Source: a bacterium 1xD8-48 (GTDB lineage Bacteria > Bacillota > Clostridia > Lachnospirales > Lachnospiraceae). Taken from it: DNA of 64,000 nucleotides. The notes below the pieces were generated by a model. The model was given only the letters and a program-made list of their open reading frames with translations. It was not told where the DNA came from and searched no databases. The DNA lies in assembly GCA_009917455.1 (NCBI GenBank), contig QZDS01000024.1, forward strand, positions 1-64,000. Direction: 5' to 3'. The position numbers were made by a program, and so were the translations under genes. This document shows positions 34,828-44,821 of this stretch, piece by piece; positions within the stretch are counted from its first letter, which is position 1; every line of letters starts with the position of its first letter.

Positions 34828-35931
34828 TTATTATTACTCCATTTTAAATAAGCATTGATAAACAAATCCAGGGCCCCGTCCATGACGGAATCCACGTTTC
34901 CTGTCTCCGCATTCGTCCTGTGGTCTTTCACCATGGTGTAAGGCTGCATCACATAGGAGCGAATCTGATTGCCCCATCCGATATCCTTCACTTCCCCGCG
35001 GATATCCGAAAGCTTCTCCGCATTGGCCTCCTTTTTCAGAAGATACAGCTTGGCTTTCAGCATCTGCATGGCCTTATCCTTGTTCTGGAACTGGGAGCGC
35101 TCATTCTGGCACTGCACCACAATTCCCGTGGGAATATGGGTAATACGAATGGCCGAGGAAGTCTTATTGATGTGTTGGCCGCCGGCGCCGCTGCTTCGGT
35201 AGGTGTCAATCCGAAGGTCATCCTCGTTAACCTCCACGTCCACGTCCTCCTCGATGTCCGGCATCACGTCCAGAGATACAAAAGAAGTCTGCCGTTTGCC
35301 CTGCGCGTTAAAGGGGGAAATCCGCACCAGTCTGTGGACGCCCTTTTCCGACTTCAGATAGCCGTAGGCATTGGTTCCGTTTACCTGAAAGGTCACCGAC
35401 TTGATGCCGGCCTCGTCGCCATCCAGATAATCCAGCACCTCCACGCTAAAGCCCTTGCGCTCTGCCCATCTGGTATACATGCGGTAAAGCATGGAACACC
35501 AGTCGCAGCTCTCCGTGCCGCCTGCCCCCGCGTTCAGCTTGAGGATGGCATTATGGGCGTCATATTCCCCGGAAAGCAGCGTACTTACCCTGATATCCTC
35601 AAAGGTGCTGATAAAATCATCCAGCTCCGCCCGGATATCTGCCGCAAGACCTTCGTCCTCCTCCTCGTACCCCATCTCAATCAGGGTTTCAATATCCTCA
35701 TACTGCCCCTCAAGGCTCTGGATACTTTCCACTGTATCCTTTAAGTCCTTCAGTTCTTTCATCTTTTTGTTGGAAATTTCAGGAACGTCCCAGAATCCGG
35801 GAGCTTCCATTTCTCTTTCCAGCTCTTCAATCTTCTTCGCCCTGTCAGCTAAGTTAAAGTGAATCCCTCACTTCCGCTAAAGGGCTTTTGTAAGCTTGCA
35901 GTTCAGATTTCATCTGGTCTAACTCTACCAC
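34812..35931 (-). CDS. prfB: peptide chain release factor 2, expressed by +1 frameshift
   Basis: RF2 ends translation at UGA and UAA. The continuous part starting at 35810 gives 332 residues with the SPF-type motif, GGQ loop (SSGAGGQHINKTSSAIRITH) and C-terminal domain, but lacks the usual N-terminus. That N-terminus is found upstream in the other frame: GTG at 35931 (AGGCGGTGA ahead) reads VVELDQMKSELQAYKSPLAE and reaches a stop at codon 26. The site reads CTT TAA C; slipping +1 there resumes as NLADRAKKIEELEREMEAP and yields about 372 residues, the normal size. The coding parts are thus 35931-35857 and 35855-34812. The in-frame stop is UAA, not the usual UGA. Confidence 0.92.
35854..35875 (-). 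promoter_or_regulatory. RF2 programmed frameshift site
   Basis: Minus strand GTGAGGGATTCACTTTAAC: Shine-Dalgarno-like GAGGG, then CTT at codon 25 and stop TAA at codon 26, the same codon number as in E. coli prfB. Frame continuity on both sides was checked by hand. Confidence 0.88.
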
Positions 35932-35963
35932 TTTGCGTCACCGCCTTTCATATTTAAAGTTCC

Positions 35964-36051
35964 GCAAATGCCTTTCAGCACACACAAGTCTGGAAGAATT
36001 TCCGGCCGCTTTCGTGTCCGTAAATCCTTCCGTGCACTTTCAGGCATTTGC
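35964..36051. repeat. 10-bp inverted repeat between secA and prfB
   Basis: GCAAATGCCT (35964-35973) and AGGCATTTGC (36042-36051), with more partial pairing inside. It may form a hairpin after secA; no U-run follows on the minus strand, so a terminator role is uncertain. Confidence 0.5.
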
Positions 36052-36070
36052 TGTTTTTAAGTTATTGTTT

Positions 36071-38641
36071 TTACTTTGCGCCCTTTCCGCAACACTGCTT
36101 ATACTTCTTGCCGCTGCCGCAGGGGCAGGGGGCGTTGGGATAGATTTTTACGCTTGCACGTTTTACGGGAACTTTCGCCGCGGAATCGTCCTTGTTGGTG
36201 CCTGTTACCTTGGCTACCTGCTCTCTTTCCACCTTCTGCTCCACTCTCACATGGAACAGGAGCCGCACTGTCTCCTCGCAGATATTCTGGGTCATTTCGT
36301 CAAACATTTCATAGCCGCTGAGCTTATATTCCACCAGCGGGTCTCTCTGTCCGTAGGCCTGCAGGCCCACACCCTGGCGGAGCTGGTCCATATCATCAAT
36401 GTGGTCCATCCACTTTCTGTCAATCACCTTAAGCAAAATCACGCGCTCTAACTCGCGAATGGCTTCCGGCTCAGGGAATTCCGCTTCCTTCGCCTCGTAA
36501 AACTTCACGGCTTCTTCCTTTAACTGCTGCTTTAGAGCGTTCTTTTTCGGAGTATTTATCCTTCCCCTGTTAACGGGCTTTAAAGGAATTGTGGGAAGAA
36601 GCAGGGTATTTAATTCGTCCACGTTCCACTCGTCAAAGTCGGTGTCGTCCCCGATTGCAATGTCCACCGCGTTTTCCGTGATATCCGTAATCATCTTGTA
36701 GATGGCATCTCTCATGCTCTCCCCGTTTAATACCCGGCGTCTTTCTTCGTAGATGATTTCTCTCTGCTCGTTCATCACCTGGTCGTATTCAAGGAGGTTC
36801 TTTCTGATGCCGAAGTTGTTGTTCTCGATTTTCTTCTGCGCGGACTCAATGGCGTTGCTGAGCATCTTATGCTCGATTTCCTGATTTTCCGGAATGCCAA
36901 GGGCGTTAAACATGTTAATCAGACGCTCGGAGCCGAAAAGACGCATCAAATCGTCCTCGAGAGAAATATAAAACCTGGATTCGCCCGGGTCTCCCTGACG
37001 GCCGGAACGGCCTCGGAGCTGATTGTCAATCCGTCTTGATTCGTGGCGCTCGGTGCCGATAATCTTAAGTCCTCCGGCAGCCCTGGCATCGTCGTCCAAC
37101 TTGATATCCGTACCGCGGCCCGCCATGTTGGTGGCAATGGTAACCGCGCCGTGAATACCGGCGTCGGCAACGATTTCCGCCTCCAGTTCATGAAACTTGG
37201 CGTTCAGCACCTTATGCGGGATTCCCTGCTTCGTCAAAAGCTTTGAAAGTTCCTCCGAAGCCTCAATGGTAATCGTGCCTACCAACACCGGCTGTCCCTT
37301 TGCATGGGATTCCTTCACAGCCTCCACGATTGCGTGGAGCTTTTCCTTTCTGGTCTTATATACCGCATCCTGCAAATCCTTCCTTGCAATCGGCTTGTTG
37401 GTGGGAATTTCAATGACGTCCATCCCGTAAATGTCCCGAAATTCCCGCTCTTCCGTAAGGGCTGTACCTGTCATGCCCGCTTTTTTGTCAAATTTATTAA
37501 AGAAATTCTGGAAGGTAATGGTGGCAAGAGTCTTGCTTTCCCTCTTTACCTTTACATGCTCCTTTGCTTCAATTGCCTGATGGAGACCGTCGGAGTACCG
37601 TCTGCCCGGCATGATACGTCCTGTAAACTCGTCCACTATCAGCACCTGGTCGTCCTTTACCACATAATCCTGGTCCCGGAACATGAGATTGTTTGCCCGA
37701 AGAGCCAGGAGGATATTGTGCTGGATTTCGATATTTTCCGGATCCGCCAGATTTTCTATCTGGAAGAACTTCTCCACCTTGTCAACGCCCTGGGCGGTAA
37801 GGTTCACCACCTTGTCCTTTTCATTGACGATAAAGTCGCCGGTTTCCTCCCGCTCCACCCCCATGATGGCGTCCATTTTGGATAAATCCTCCATGTCCTC
37901 TCCGCGGCGGAGCTGCTTTGCAAGCACGTCGCAGACCTCGTAAAGCCGGGTGGACTTGCCGCTCTGGCCGGATATGATAAGAGGCGTTCTGGCTTCATCA
38001 ATGAGAACTGAGTCTACCTCGTCGATAATCGCGTAATTAAGGCTGCGGAGTACAAGCTGCTCCTTGTAAATCACCATGTTGTCTCTCAGATAATCAAATC
38101 CCAGCTCATTGTTGGTGACATAGGTGATATCGCAGTTATAGGCCTCCCGCCGCTCGTCGGATTTCATGCTGTTTAAGACGACGCCCACCGTAAGCCCCAT
38201 GAATTTGTAGATTTCGCCCATCCACTCGGAGTCACGTTTGGCAAGGTAATCGTTGACCGTTACCACGCAGACGCCTTTTCCCTCCAACGCATTGAGATAA
38301 GCTGGAAGCGTCGCCACCTGGGTTTTACCTTCACCGGTTTTCATCTCCGCAATACGGCCCTGATGCAGGATAATCCCGCCGATTAACTGTACTCTGTAGT
38401 GCTCTGTGTTGAGCACCCGCCTTGCCGCCTCCCGCACCGCCGCAAAGGCTTCCGGAAGCAAATCGTCAAGGGTTTCCCCCTCTCCAAGGCGCTTTTTAAA
38501 TTCTTCCGTCTTTGCGGAAAGTTCCGCGTCCGACAGCGCCTGCATGGCCGGACGCAAATCCTCAATGGCCTTTACGGTACTTTCTATTCGTTTCAGCTCC
38601 CTCTCGCTGTGAGTGCCGAACACTTTCTGGACTAAATTCAT
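36071..38641 (-). CDS. secA: preprotein translocase ATPase SecA
   Basis: 856-residue motor of the Sec pathway at the membrane. DEAD-motor Walker A MKTGEGKT near residue 103, Walker B-like [19 protein letters not shown], the preprotein-binding region, second motor ([38 protein letters not shown]) and C-terminal zinc-binding tail [13 protein letters not shown] are all present. [18 protein letters not shown] is a normal start. Its promoter is at 38753-38781. prfB follows on the same strand about 140 bases later, the common secA-prfB order in Firmicutes. Confidence 0.97.
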   Translation of the reverse strand: MNLVQKVFGTHSERELKRIESTVKAIEDLRPAMQALSDAELSAKTEEFKKRLGEGETLDDLLPEAFAAVREAARRVLNTEHYRVQLIGGIILHQGRIAEMKTGEGKTQVATLPAYLNALEGKGVCVVTVNDYLAKRDSEWMGEIYKFMGLTVGVVLNSMKSDERREAYNCDITYVTNNELGFDYLRDNMVIYKEQLVLRSLNYAIIDEVDSVLIDEARTPLIISGQSGKSTRLYEVCDVLAKQLRRGEDMEDLSKMDAIMGVEREETGDFIVNEKDKVVNLTAQGVDKVEKFFQIENLADPENIEIQHNILLALRANNLMFRDQDYVVKDDQVLIVDEFTGRIMPGRRYSDGLHQAIEAKEHVKVKRESKTLATITFQNFFNKFDKKAGMTGTALTEEREFRDIYGMDVIEIPTNKPIARKDLQDAVYKTRKEKLHAIVEAVKESHAKGQPVLVGTITIEASEELSKLLTKQGIPHKVLNAKFHELEAEIVADAGIHGAVTIATNMAGRGTDIKLDDDARAAGGLKIIGTERHESRRIDNQLRGRSGRQGDPGESRFYISLEDDLMRLFGSERLINMFNALGIPENQEIEHKMLSNAIESAQKKIENNNFGIRKNLLEYDQVMNEQREIIYEERRRVLNGESMRDAIYKMITDITENAVDIAIGDDTDFDEWNVDELNTLLLPTIPLKPVNRGRINTPKKNALKQQLKEEAVKFYEAKEAEFPEPEAIRELERVILLKVIDRKWMDHIDDMDQLRQGVGLQAYGQRDPLVEYKLSGYEMFDEMTQNICEETVRLLFHVRVEQKVEREQVAKVTGTNKDDSAAKVPVKRASVKIYPNAPCPCGSGKKYKQCCGKGAK

Positions 38642-38752
38642 TCTCTTACCTCGCTTCCGCGCCGCCCTGCTTCACATCCCCATACTGCTTAAAGCCTGCC
38701 ATGCGGTGCGGATTTACAATTCTTTCTTCAACACAATAAAACCATAAACTGT

Positions 38753-38781
38753 ATTTTAGCAGATTTGCGGGCTATATTCAA
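38753..38781 (-). promoter_or_regulatory. promoter of secA
   Basis: Minus strand TTGAAT, 17-base spacer, TAAAAT, about 110 bases before the secA ATG. Confidence 0.75.
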
Positions 38782-38869
38782 CTGTTATGTACAGGTTGTT
38801 CTGCCAAATATAACAATACAGCCGTGCCATTCTCTGGCCGGCGGAAAATTGATTTCTGTATAAAGAATA

Positions 38870-38918
38870 CCCCGCTGCAGGCGCTGCACACAGAATTACT
38901 CTGCGCCTGTAACGGGGC
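38870..38918 (-). terminator. terminator of ptb-buk
   Basis: Minus strand stem GCCCCG...CGGGG extended by ACAGGCGC/GCGCCTG, followed by TATTCTTT. It lies 15 bases past the buk stop codon. Confidence 0.75.
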
Positions 38919-38932
38919 TTTTATTCAAATCA

Positions 38933-40000
38933 TTAATAATTCAGGGCTTCTTCCTCGCCGTTCATCACGCGCAGCGCGCCCTGGGCCAGGGCAAGCAGCT
39001 CGTCTTCACCGGGATATACGGTGATGGGAGCGATAAAGCCGACTCTTTCCGTAAGTCCGGCAACAACCACCTTATCATAAGCGATTCCGCCAGTGATAAT
39101 AATCTGGTCTACCTTTCCTTTAAGGACGCAGGACATGGAACCGATGTTTTTGGCAACCTGCATGATAAAAGCCTCGCGAACCTCGGCTGCCTTTGCATCG
39201 CCCTCCTGAACCATCTTTTCCACATCGCGCATGTCGTTGGTGCCCACATAGGCGTTAAAACCGCCGTTTCCAACCACCTTTTTGTAAACTTCTTTCTCCG
39301 TATACTGGCCGGAGAAGCACATTTTAATTAATGCGCCGGTGGGAACCGCACCTGCTCTTTCAGGGGAGAATGCGCCGTCGCCGTCAAGCGCGTTGAAGAC
39401 GTCAACAACCTTTCCCTTTTCGTGAGCGCCTACAGAAACGCCGCCGCCCATATGTACGACCACAAGATTCAGGGAATCGTAAGCTTTTCCCTGCTCCTTC
39501 GCATAACGCTTTGCAACAGCCTTCTGGTTCAGCGCATGAAACACGCTTGTGCGGGGAAGCTCGGGAACGCCGGAATATCTGGAAATCGGCATCAGCTCAT
39601 CCACAACCACAGGGTCTACAATGTAGGAAGGAACGCCGATGGCATCGGCAATTTCCCTTGCAAGGATGCCGCCTAAGTTGGAAGCGTGCTGTCCCTGAAC
39701 TCCGATTTTCAAATCCGCCAAAAGCGCGTCGCTTACAGCGTAGGTTCCGCCGGGAATGGGCTTTAACATACCGCCTCGGCCTACCACTACCTGCAGAGAG
39801 TTGATGTCAAAATCTTTTTCCTTTAATAAATCCAGTATAATCTGTTTGCGGAAATCCTTCTGGTCAACAATCGACGCATAGCTTGCAATTTCCTCTGTGG
39901 AATGGCGAAGGGTTTCTTCAAATAATAAGGTTTCATCCTCGAAAACACCAATCTTGGTGGAGGTGGAACCGGGGTTGATGATTAAGCTTTTTACTGACAT
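38933..40000 (-). CDS. buk: butyrate kinase
   Basis: 355 residues of the acetate/butyrate kinase (ASKHA) family. It converts butyryl phosphate and ADP to butyrate and ATP, or the reverse. N-terminal phosphate loop [36 protein letters not shown], and IITGGIAYD are typical of Buk. The start at 40000 has AGGAGGAGTAAA ahead; a longer in-frame reading covers the spacer to ptb. It follows ptb by 117 bases and ends at the terminator at 38870. Isobutyrate or related branched acids could also be substrates. Confidence 0.93.
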   Translation of the reverse strand: MSVKSLIINPGSTSTKIGVFEDETLLFEETLRHSTEEIASYASIVDQKDFRKQIILDLLKEKDFDINSLQVVVGRGGMLKPIPGGTYAVSDALLADLKIGVQGQHASNLGGILAREIADAIGVPSYIVDPVVVDELMPISRYSGVPELPRTSVFHALNQKAVAKRYAKEQGKAYDSLNLVVVHMGGGVSVGAHEKGKVVDVFNALDGDGAFSPERAGAVPTGALIKMCFSGQYTEKEVYKKVVGNGGFNAYVGTNDMRDVEKMVQEGDAKAAEVREAFIMQVAKNIGSMSCVLKGKVDQIIITGGIAYDKVVVAGLTERVGFIAPITVYPGEDELLALAQGALRVMNGEEEALNY

Positions 40001-40117
40001 TTTACTCCTCCTGTTTAAAAATCCCGCTGCAGCCCTTCCGGCACACCTGGAATAAATCAGCTTTCGTCCGGATTCTGTGTCCGCAAACCGATTTGTGCGC
40101 CGCACGGGCTTACGCTG

Positions 40118-41035
40118 TTATTGATTTTTCATAGCCTCGGCCACAACGGCGCCAAGGGCGATGGAATTTACTTTGGTTTCAAAATCGTCGGAACGGGAAG
40201 TCAGGATAACAGGCGCTTTCGTCCCTGTAAGGATATTTCCGTTGACCACCTTTGCCGTGTGAACCAGACATTTGTATACCAGATTGCCGGCGTGGATGTC
40301 CGGGAAAAGAAGGATATCGGCGTCGCCCTGAATGGCTCTGCCTGTAGCTCCCTTATGCTTTGCCGCTTCCGCGTCGATGGCAAGGTCTAAGGACAAAGGG
40401 CCGTCAACGATACAGCCTGTGATTTCGCCCTCTTTATTCATCCGCGTAAGTTCTCCGGCTTCCACGGTGGCGGGCATCTTGGGATTGATTACCTCAACCG
40501 CCGCAAGAGGGGCAACCTTGGGATTCTCGATACCGCAGGCTTTGGTTATTTCCAGTGTGTTGTTGATAATATGTACTTTATCCTCTAACGTAGGATAAGG
40601 AATGAACGCAACATCGGTTAAGAAAAGCAGATGGTCAATGCCTTCGATGTCAAATACGCATACATGGGATAAAGGCTTTCCGGTACGAAGCCCCACTTCC
40701 TTGTCCAGAACGCTTTTAAGGAAGCCTCTGGTGTCAATCAGGCCCTTCATGTACATATCGGCTTTGCCTTCATGAACCAGCTTCACAGCGGTATGAGCCG
40801 CTTCCGTCACATCCTCCACATTGATAATTTCAAAACCGCTCAAATCCATGGAAAGGGAATCGGCAATTTCACGGATTTTCTTCTCGTCGCCAACCAAAAC
40901 GGCGTCGGCGATTTTTCTTTCTTTGGCTGCCTTAACGGCTTCAAGCACGGCAGAATCCTGGGCTACCGCCACAGCGACTTTCTTTGTGCCGCATTCATTG
41001 ACTTTGGCAATTAAATCAGCGAATGTCTTACTCAT
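40118..41035 (-). CDS. ptb: phosphate butyryltransferase
   Basis: 305-residue member of the phosphate acetyl/butyryltransferase family, which swaps CoA of butyryl-CoA for phosphate. Segments such as KPLSHVCVFDIEGIDHLLFLTDVAF, PKMPATVEAGELTRM, GPLSLDLAIDAEAAKHKG and ADILLFPDIHAGNLVYK are characteristic of Ptb. The start at 41035 has GAGGAGA just ahead. Together with buk it forms the kinase route to butyrate with ATP yield. The promoter is at 41142-41170, with a palindrome overlapping the likely transcript start. Confidence 0.94.
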   Translation of the reverse strand: MSKTFADLIAKVNECGTKKVAVAVAQDSAVLEAVKAAKERKIADAVLVGDEKKIREIADSLSMDLSGFEIINVEDVTEAAHTAVKLVHEGKADMYMKGLIDTRGFLKSVLDKEVGLRTGKPLSHVCVFDIEGIDHLLFLTDVAFIPYPTLEDKVHIINNTLEITKACGIENPKVAPLAAVEVINPKMPATVEAGELTRMNKEGEITGCIVDGPLSLDLAIDAEAAKHKGATGRAIQGDADILLFPDIHAGNLVYKCLVHTAKVVNGNILTGTKAPVILTSRSDDFETKVNSIALGAVVAEAMKNQ

Positions 41036-41120
41036 TGGTCTCCTCATTTCTGCACGGCTGTTTATATGAAAAGCGTTTGCGGGCCGCGCGGACACAAACC
41101 GCTTTTTACCTGTAAAACCC

Positions 41121-41133
41121 TGTGATTTTCACA
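41121..41133. promoter_or_regulatory. palindrome at the ptb transcript start, possible operator
   Basis: TGTGATTTTCACA is a 13-base palindrome (TGTGA-N3-TCACA) placed just after the -10 of the ptb promoter. The site suits a repressor. It does not match the clostridial Rex motif spacing. Confidence 0.4.
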
Positions 41134-41141
41134 TCGTTAAA

Positions 41142-41170
41142 ATAATAACACTGTTTGAAAGAAAATGCAA
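41142..41170 (-). promoter_or_regulatory. promoter of ptb-buk
   Basis: Minus strand TTGCAT, 17-base spacer, TATTAT, directly after the PsiE-family gene. Confidence 0.7.
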
Positions 41171-41175
41171 TCTCC

Positions 41176-41622
41176 CTATTCTTTCTTTTCTGTCTCCGTA
41201 ATGTATTCCTCCTCGCTCTTTTCCCCGCGCTTTTCATTGTTAATCCGAAGATATCTCCGCACAACGCACAGAATCGTTATACTCACCACCGACACAAAAT
41301 CCTCAAAGGAAGTGGTTTCCCCCACAATCATATGACGGGCAACAAGGAAAATCAGCACCTCCATGACGTTTTCCGAGTTCGGGCGGCACAGCATCACCAG
41401 AAACTCGATGCCGATAACCAGCATAAATATCTGCTCCATGTACTCCCGGAACAGAGAAGTGTCCGCCAGCAAATGGCTGAAAAGCTCGTGATTTTTGAAA
41501 ATCCCGATTACCGTAAAAACTATCCCCACCAACATAAGCCCGGCAGCAAACAGCTCCAGGGCCTGGCTGATTACATGGATATATTTTTTCATCTTCTCCA
41601 TTCTCATCCATAATTTTACCAT
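41176..41622 (-). CDS. PsiE-family small membrane protein
   Basis: 148 residues with four membrane segments. GIEFLVMLCRPNSENVMEVLIFLVARHMIVGETTSFEDFVSVV is the conserved core of the PsiE (phosphate-starvation-inducible E) family; the molecular function is not established. A charged tail (KRGEKSEEEYITETEKKE) ends the protein. AAAGGGGGG precedes the ATG; later ATGs at codons 6, 8 and 11 are possible. It lies between trkH and ptb on the same strand but ptb has its own promoter. Confidence 0.8.
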   Translation of the reverse strand: MVKLWMRMEKMKKYIHVISQALELFAAGLMLVGIVFTVIGIFKNHELFSHLLADTSLFREYMEQIFMLVIGIEFLVMLCRPNSENVMEVLIFLVARHMIVGETTSFEDFVSVVSITILCVVRRYLRINNEKRGEKSEEEYITETEKKE

Positions 41623-41698
41623 AACATCCCCCCTTTATTGTTCTGCTGTTTTATAAACGTATCATTATATGAAAGTATCCCCATAGGCCTGAGCCTCC

Positions 41699-43138
41699 TT
41701 ATCTGTCGTGAGCCGACCTTGCAAACAGAAGGAACATGGGGAAAATCTCCAGTCTTCCCGTCAACATGGCAAAAGACAAAACCACCTTTGCCCAGTCCGA
41801 GTAAATACTGAAATTCGCCATGGGCCCCACCTTGTTAAGTCCCGGCCCGATATTGTTAAAGCAGGACAGGACAGCGGTAAAGTTGGTGGTAAAATCAAAC
41901 CCGTCCAACGAAACCACCAGCGTAAATAAACAGAGCAGCAGCATGTAAGCCGCGACATATATTCTTGTAGAGCTTAAGGTTTTCCTGTCCACCGGCTTTC
42001 CGTTGACCCGAACAGTCACAATCGCCTTGGGATTAATAATCTGCCTGATTTCCGCCACAAATGACTTTACGATGATTAAGACCCTGGAAACCTTCATACC
42101 GCCGCCCGTGGAACCGGCGCAGGCGCCCACCACCATTAAAAGAAGAAGCATATGCTTGGAAAACTCCGGCCAGAGCTCAAAATCCACCGTTGCAAAGCCC
42201 GTGGTGGTAATGATGCTTGTCACCTGGAAAAAAGCCTGTCTGAGCGCGTTCCCAAAGCCTCCGGCAAAACTTAAAATATTCCATGTAATGGCAACTGTGG
42301 CGGCAGCCACAATCGCAAAATAAGCCCTCACCTCTTCCATAAACAGGGCGTCTTTTATTTTCCGCAGCATAATCAGATGATACACTGTAAAATTCACCCC
42401 GAACAGAAGCATGAAAATTCCCAGCGTCACCTCAATTGCCAGACTGTTGTAGCCCGCAATCCCTGCGCCGGAAACCGCAAAGCCTCCCGTACCGGCAGTT
42501 CCGAAAGCAATACAGAAGCTGTCAAAGGGCTTCATGCCGAACAGGCACAAAAGCGCAACTAAAATCAGCGTCATGCTTCCGTAAATGCCGTACAGAATCA
42601 TGGAAGTGGTGCGCATCCTCGGAACCAGCTTTCCCGCGGTGGGCCCGGGCACCTCCGCCCGCACCAGATGCATGGAATTATCGTTTTCCATGGGCATCAC
42701 CATCAGGAGGAACACCAGCACGCCCATGCCGCCTATCCAGTGAGTGAAGCTCCGCCAGAACAAAACGCCGTGCCCCAACTCCTCCGGCGCGGCCAGGATG
42801 GAAGCCCCCGTGGTGGTAAAGCCCGAAACAATCTCAAACAACGCGTCCCAGTAGGAAGCAAAGCCGCCGTTGATATAAAGGGGCAGCGCGCCAATCAGGG
42901 AAATCAAAATCCAGGCTGAGGCTACGATAAAATAGCCGTCCCGGCTGCTCATTCTCTGGCCGGACTGCTTTACGGACGTAAACGCCGCCCCGGCGATTCC
43001 CGCCGGAACCATGGTAATCAGAAATCCCATGGTATCCCCGTCCCTGTAAATGAGCGACACCAGCAGCGCCGGTATCATCAGCAAAACCTCCAGAAGTATA
43101 ATTTTGCCAATCGTACTGACAATAATTCTCTTATTCAT
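41699..43138 (-). CDS. trkH: TrkH/KtrB-family potassium uptake channel subunit
   Basis: 479-residue membrane protein with the four-fold membrane-pore-membrane layout of SKT potassium transporters. The selectivity-filter regions are seen in VSGFTTTGASIL, FGTAGTGGFAVSGAG, VTSIITTTGFATVDFELWP and LSCFNNIGPGLNKVGP, and GACAGSTGGGMKVSRVLI is a further hallmark. It brings in K+ together with the cytosolic TrkA subunit encoded 124 bases upstream in the same direction. Confidence 0.95.
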   Translation of the reverse strand: MNKRIIVSTIGKIILLEVLLMIPALLVSLIYRDGDTMGFLITMVPAGIAGAAFTSVKQSGQRMSSRDGYFIVASAWILISLIGALPLYINGGFASYWDALFEIVSGFTTTGASILAAPEELGHGVLFWRSFTHWIGGMGVLVFLLMVMPMENDNSMHLVRAEVPGPTAGKLVPRMRTTSMILYGIYGSMTLILVALLCLFGMKPFDSFCIAFGTAGTGGFAVSGAGIAGYNSLAIEVTLGIFMLLFGVNFTVYHLIMLRKIKDALFMEEVRAYFAIVAAATVAITWNILSFAGGFGNALRQAFFQVTSIITTTGFATVDFELWPEFSKHMLLLLMVVGACAGSTGGGMKVSRVLIIVKSFVAEIRQIINPKAIVTVRVNGKPVDRKTLSSTRIYVAAYMLLLCLFTLVVSLDGFDFTTNFTAVLSCFNNIGPGLNKVGPMANFSIYSDWAKVVLSFAMLTGRLEIFPMFLLFARSAHDR

Positions 43139-43209
43139 GACCTAATGCCTTTCCGCCATTTTTCTAAATTGTAGTCTGCGGCAGTTACCGGTTGCCCGCA
43201 GGACGCCGC

Positions 43210-43257
43210 CCGGCCCGTTACCTGCGGGAATCGATTTTCAGATTCCCGCACAGGTAA
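43210..43257. repeat. GC-rich intergenic repeat, copy 3, with hairpin
   Basis: CCGGCCCGTTACCTGCGGGA at 43210 is related to the copies at 6044, 10611 and 50390. Its TACCTGCGGGAATC also pairs with the downstream GATTCCCG-CA-CAGGTA, making a hairpin between trkA and trkH. Confidence 0.5.
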
Positions 43258-43262
43258 AGTCC

Positions 43263-44645
43263 TTATGTTTGAAAAATGTCTTCCAGACGCACAATCTGTC
43301 TTCCTATGGTTTCCACCAGCGCCATATCGCCGGGCATCAGCACATCGTCGCCGCGGGGAATGATGGTCTTGCTTCCCCTCATGATACAGCCAAGCAGTAT
43401 CCCGCTTTTCAGCCTTAAATCCTTAAGCGGAATATTCAGATTCCTGTCATTTTCATCTATCTTGAACTCGATGAATTCGATTTTACCATCCATCAGACGG
43501 TAGAGCGATTCCACCGCGTCATTATCCTCCGCATTCAAAAGAGAACGGCTGTAGCCCAGAATTCTGTCCGCAGCAACGTCCTCCCGGCACACCGTACAAA
43601 TCCGGCTTCCCGGCTGCAGCACCTTAAGCCTTGACTTTGCACTGATGCGGGACACTACCTTTGAAACGCCCTGGGACTCCGCATACATTGCCGCCACAAG
43701 ATTATACTCGTCGTTTTCCGTAAGGGCGATAAACGCGTCTGTATTGGCAATATCGGAGCCGGACATGGAATCGAAGTAAGCAAGGGTATCGTCACACATC
43801 ACCGCAGCTTTCGGTATGTTTCCTGAAAGCTCCTGCGCCAGAGCCTTGCTTTTCTCCACAATCGTGACCGTGGTTCCCTGCTTGATCAGTACATTTGCAA
43901 GGTAACTGGAAATCCTGCCGCCTCCCGAAATCATAACGTTCTGCAGGGGCTTTACCGGCAGCTTTAACTTCTTGAAGGACTTGCGGAATTCTTCCGCCGC
44001 CCCCGTCAGGTAGAGAATATCCCCTGAATGGAGCCTCGTGTCGCCTTTGGGAACGAATGCATCGCCGTCCCTAACCACCGCGCATATCAGCAGATTGATT
44101 CCCATGCTCTGGTTAATCTCTATCAGCGTTTTTTCACTTAAGGGGGATCCCTCCTTCACCGACATCTCCACCAGCTCGGCCCTGCCGCCTGCAAAAACCT
44201 CCACTCTGGTAGCCAGGGGGAAACGAAGCAGCCGGTAAACCTCCAGCGCCGTTGCAAGCTCGGGATTGATGGTCATGGAAAGCCCCAGTTTATCCTTATA
44301 AAAGCGGTTCTGGCTGGCATAGTCCACATCCCTCACCCTTGCAATGGTATGCTTCGCCCCCATCATATGGGCGGTCATACAGCTTAAGATATTCAGCTCG
44401 TCCGAATTGGTAACCGCAATAAACATATCGGCATCACTGGCATTTAATTCCTTTAATGTGGCATAGGAAGCGCCGTTTCCCTGATAGCAGATGACGTCGG
44501 CGGTATTTCCCATATTATCGACAATACTTCCTTCCCGGTCAATCAAAGTGAGCTTATACCCGTCCTTTGCAAGCTGTACCGCAAGGGAGGTTCCGATTTC
44601 CCCGCCGCCCACAATAAAAATATTCATAGCGTTATGGTATTTCAT
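43263..44645 (-). CDS. trkA: Trk potassium uptake regulatory subunit TrkA
   Basis: 460 residues with two tandem RCK units. Each starts with a Rossmann nucleotide-binding motif: MNIFIVGGGEIGTSLA at the N-terminus and NVMISGGGRISSYLA near residue 227; each is followed by a TrkA-C domain (VEMSVKEGSPLSEKT and FKIDENDRNLNIPLKDL regions). It gates the TrkH channel in response to nucleotides. The start at 44645 has GGAGAG ahead; an ATG six codons later is closer to the E. coli TrkA start. First gene of trkA-trkH. Confidence 0.95.
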   Translation of the reverse strand: MKYHNAMNIFIVGGGEIGTSLAVQLAKDGYKLTLIDREGSIVDNMGNTADVICYQGNGASYATLKELNASDADMFIAVTNSDELNILSCMTAHMMGAKHTIARVRDVDYASQNRFYKDKLGLSMTINPELATALEVYRLLRFPLATRVEVFAGGRAELVEMSVKEGSPLSEKTLIEINQSMGINLLICAVVRDGDAFVPKGDTRLHSGDILYLTGAAEEFRKSFKKLKLPVKPLQNVMISGGGRISSYLANVLIKQGTTVTIVEKSKALAQELSGNIPKAAVMCDDTLAYFDSMSGSDIANTDAFIALTENDEYNLVAAMYAESQGVSKVVSRISAKSRLKVLQPGSRICTVCREDVAADRILGYSRSLLNAEDNDAVESLYRLMDGKIEFIEFKIDENDRNLNIPLKDLRLKSGILLGCIMRGSKTIIPRGDDVLMPGDMALVETIGRQIVRLEDIFQT

Positions 44646-44821
44646 TTTATGTCTCTCCAATAGTTGCTCAAAAATTACACTGAAATTAATTATAGCTCAT
44701 ACTCATTCAGCTTGCCACACCTTTTACAAATTTTCAATAATATCGTTCCAAAAATTAATTTTCTTAAATTGAAAAGGCTTCGCAAAACACGAAGTCCCTC
44801 AATGTATCTTTCTGTTTAACC

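Noticed and set aside
44646-44821. A c-di-AMP (ydaO-type) riboswitch ahead of trkA
   Set aside because: I looked for the conserved ydaO blocks and saw none; the region is short and AT-rich with only a possible -10 (TATAAT at 44689-44694) and no matching -35.
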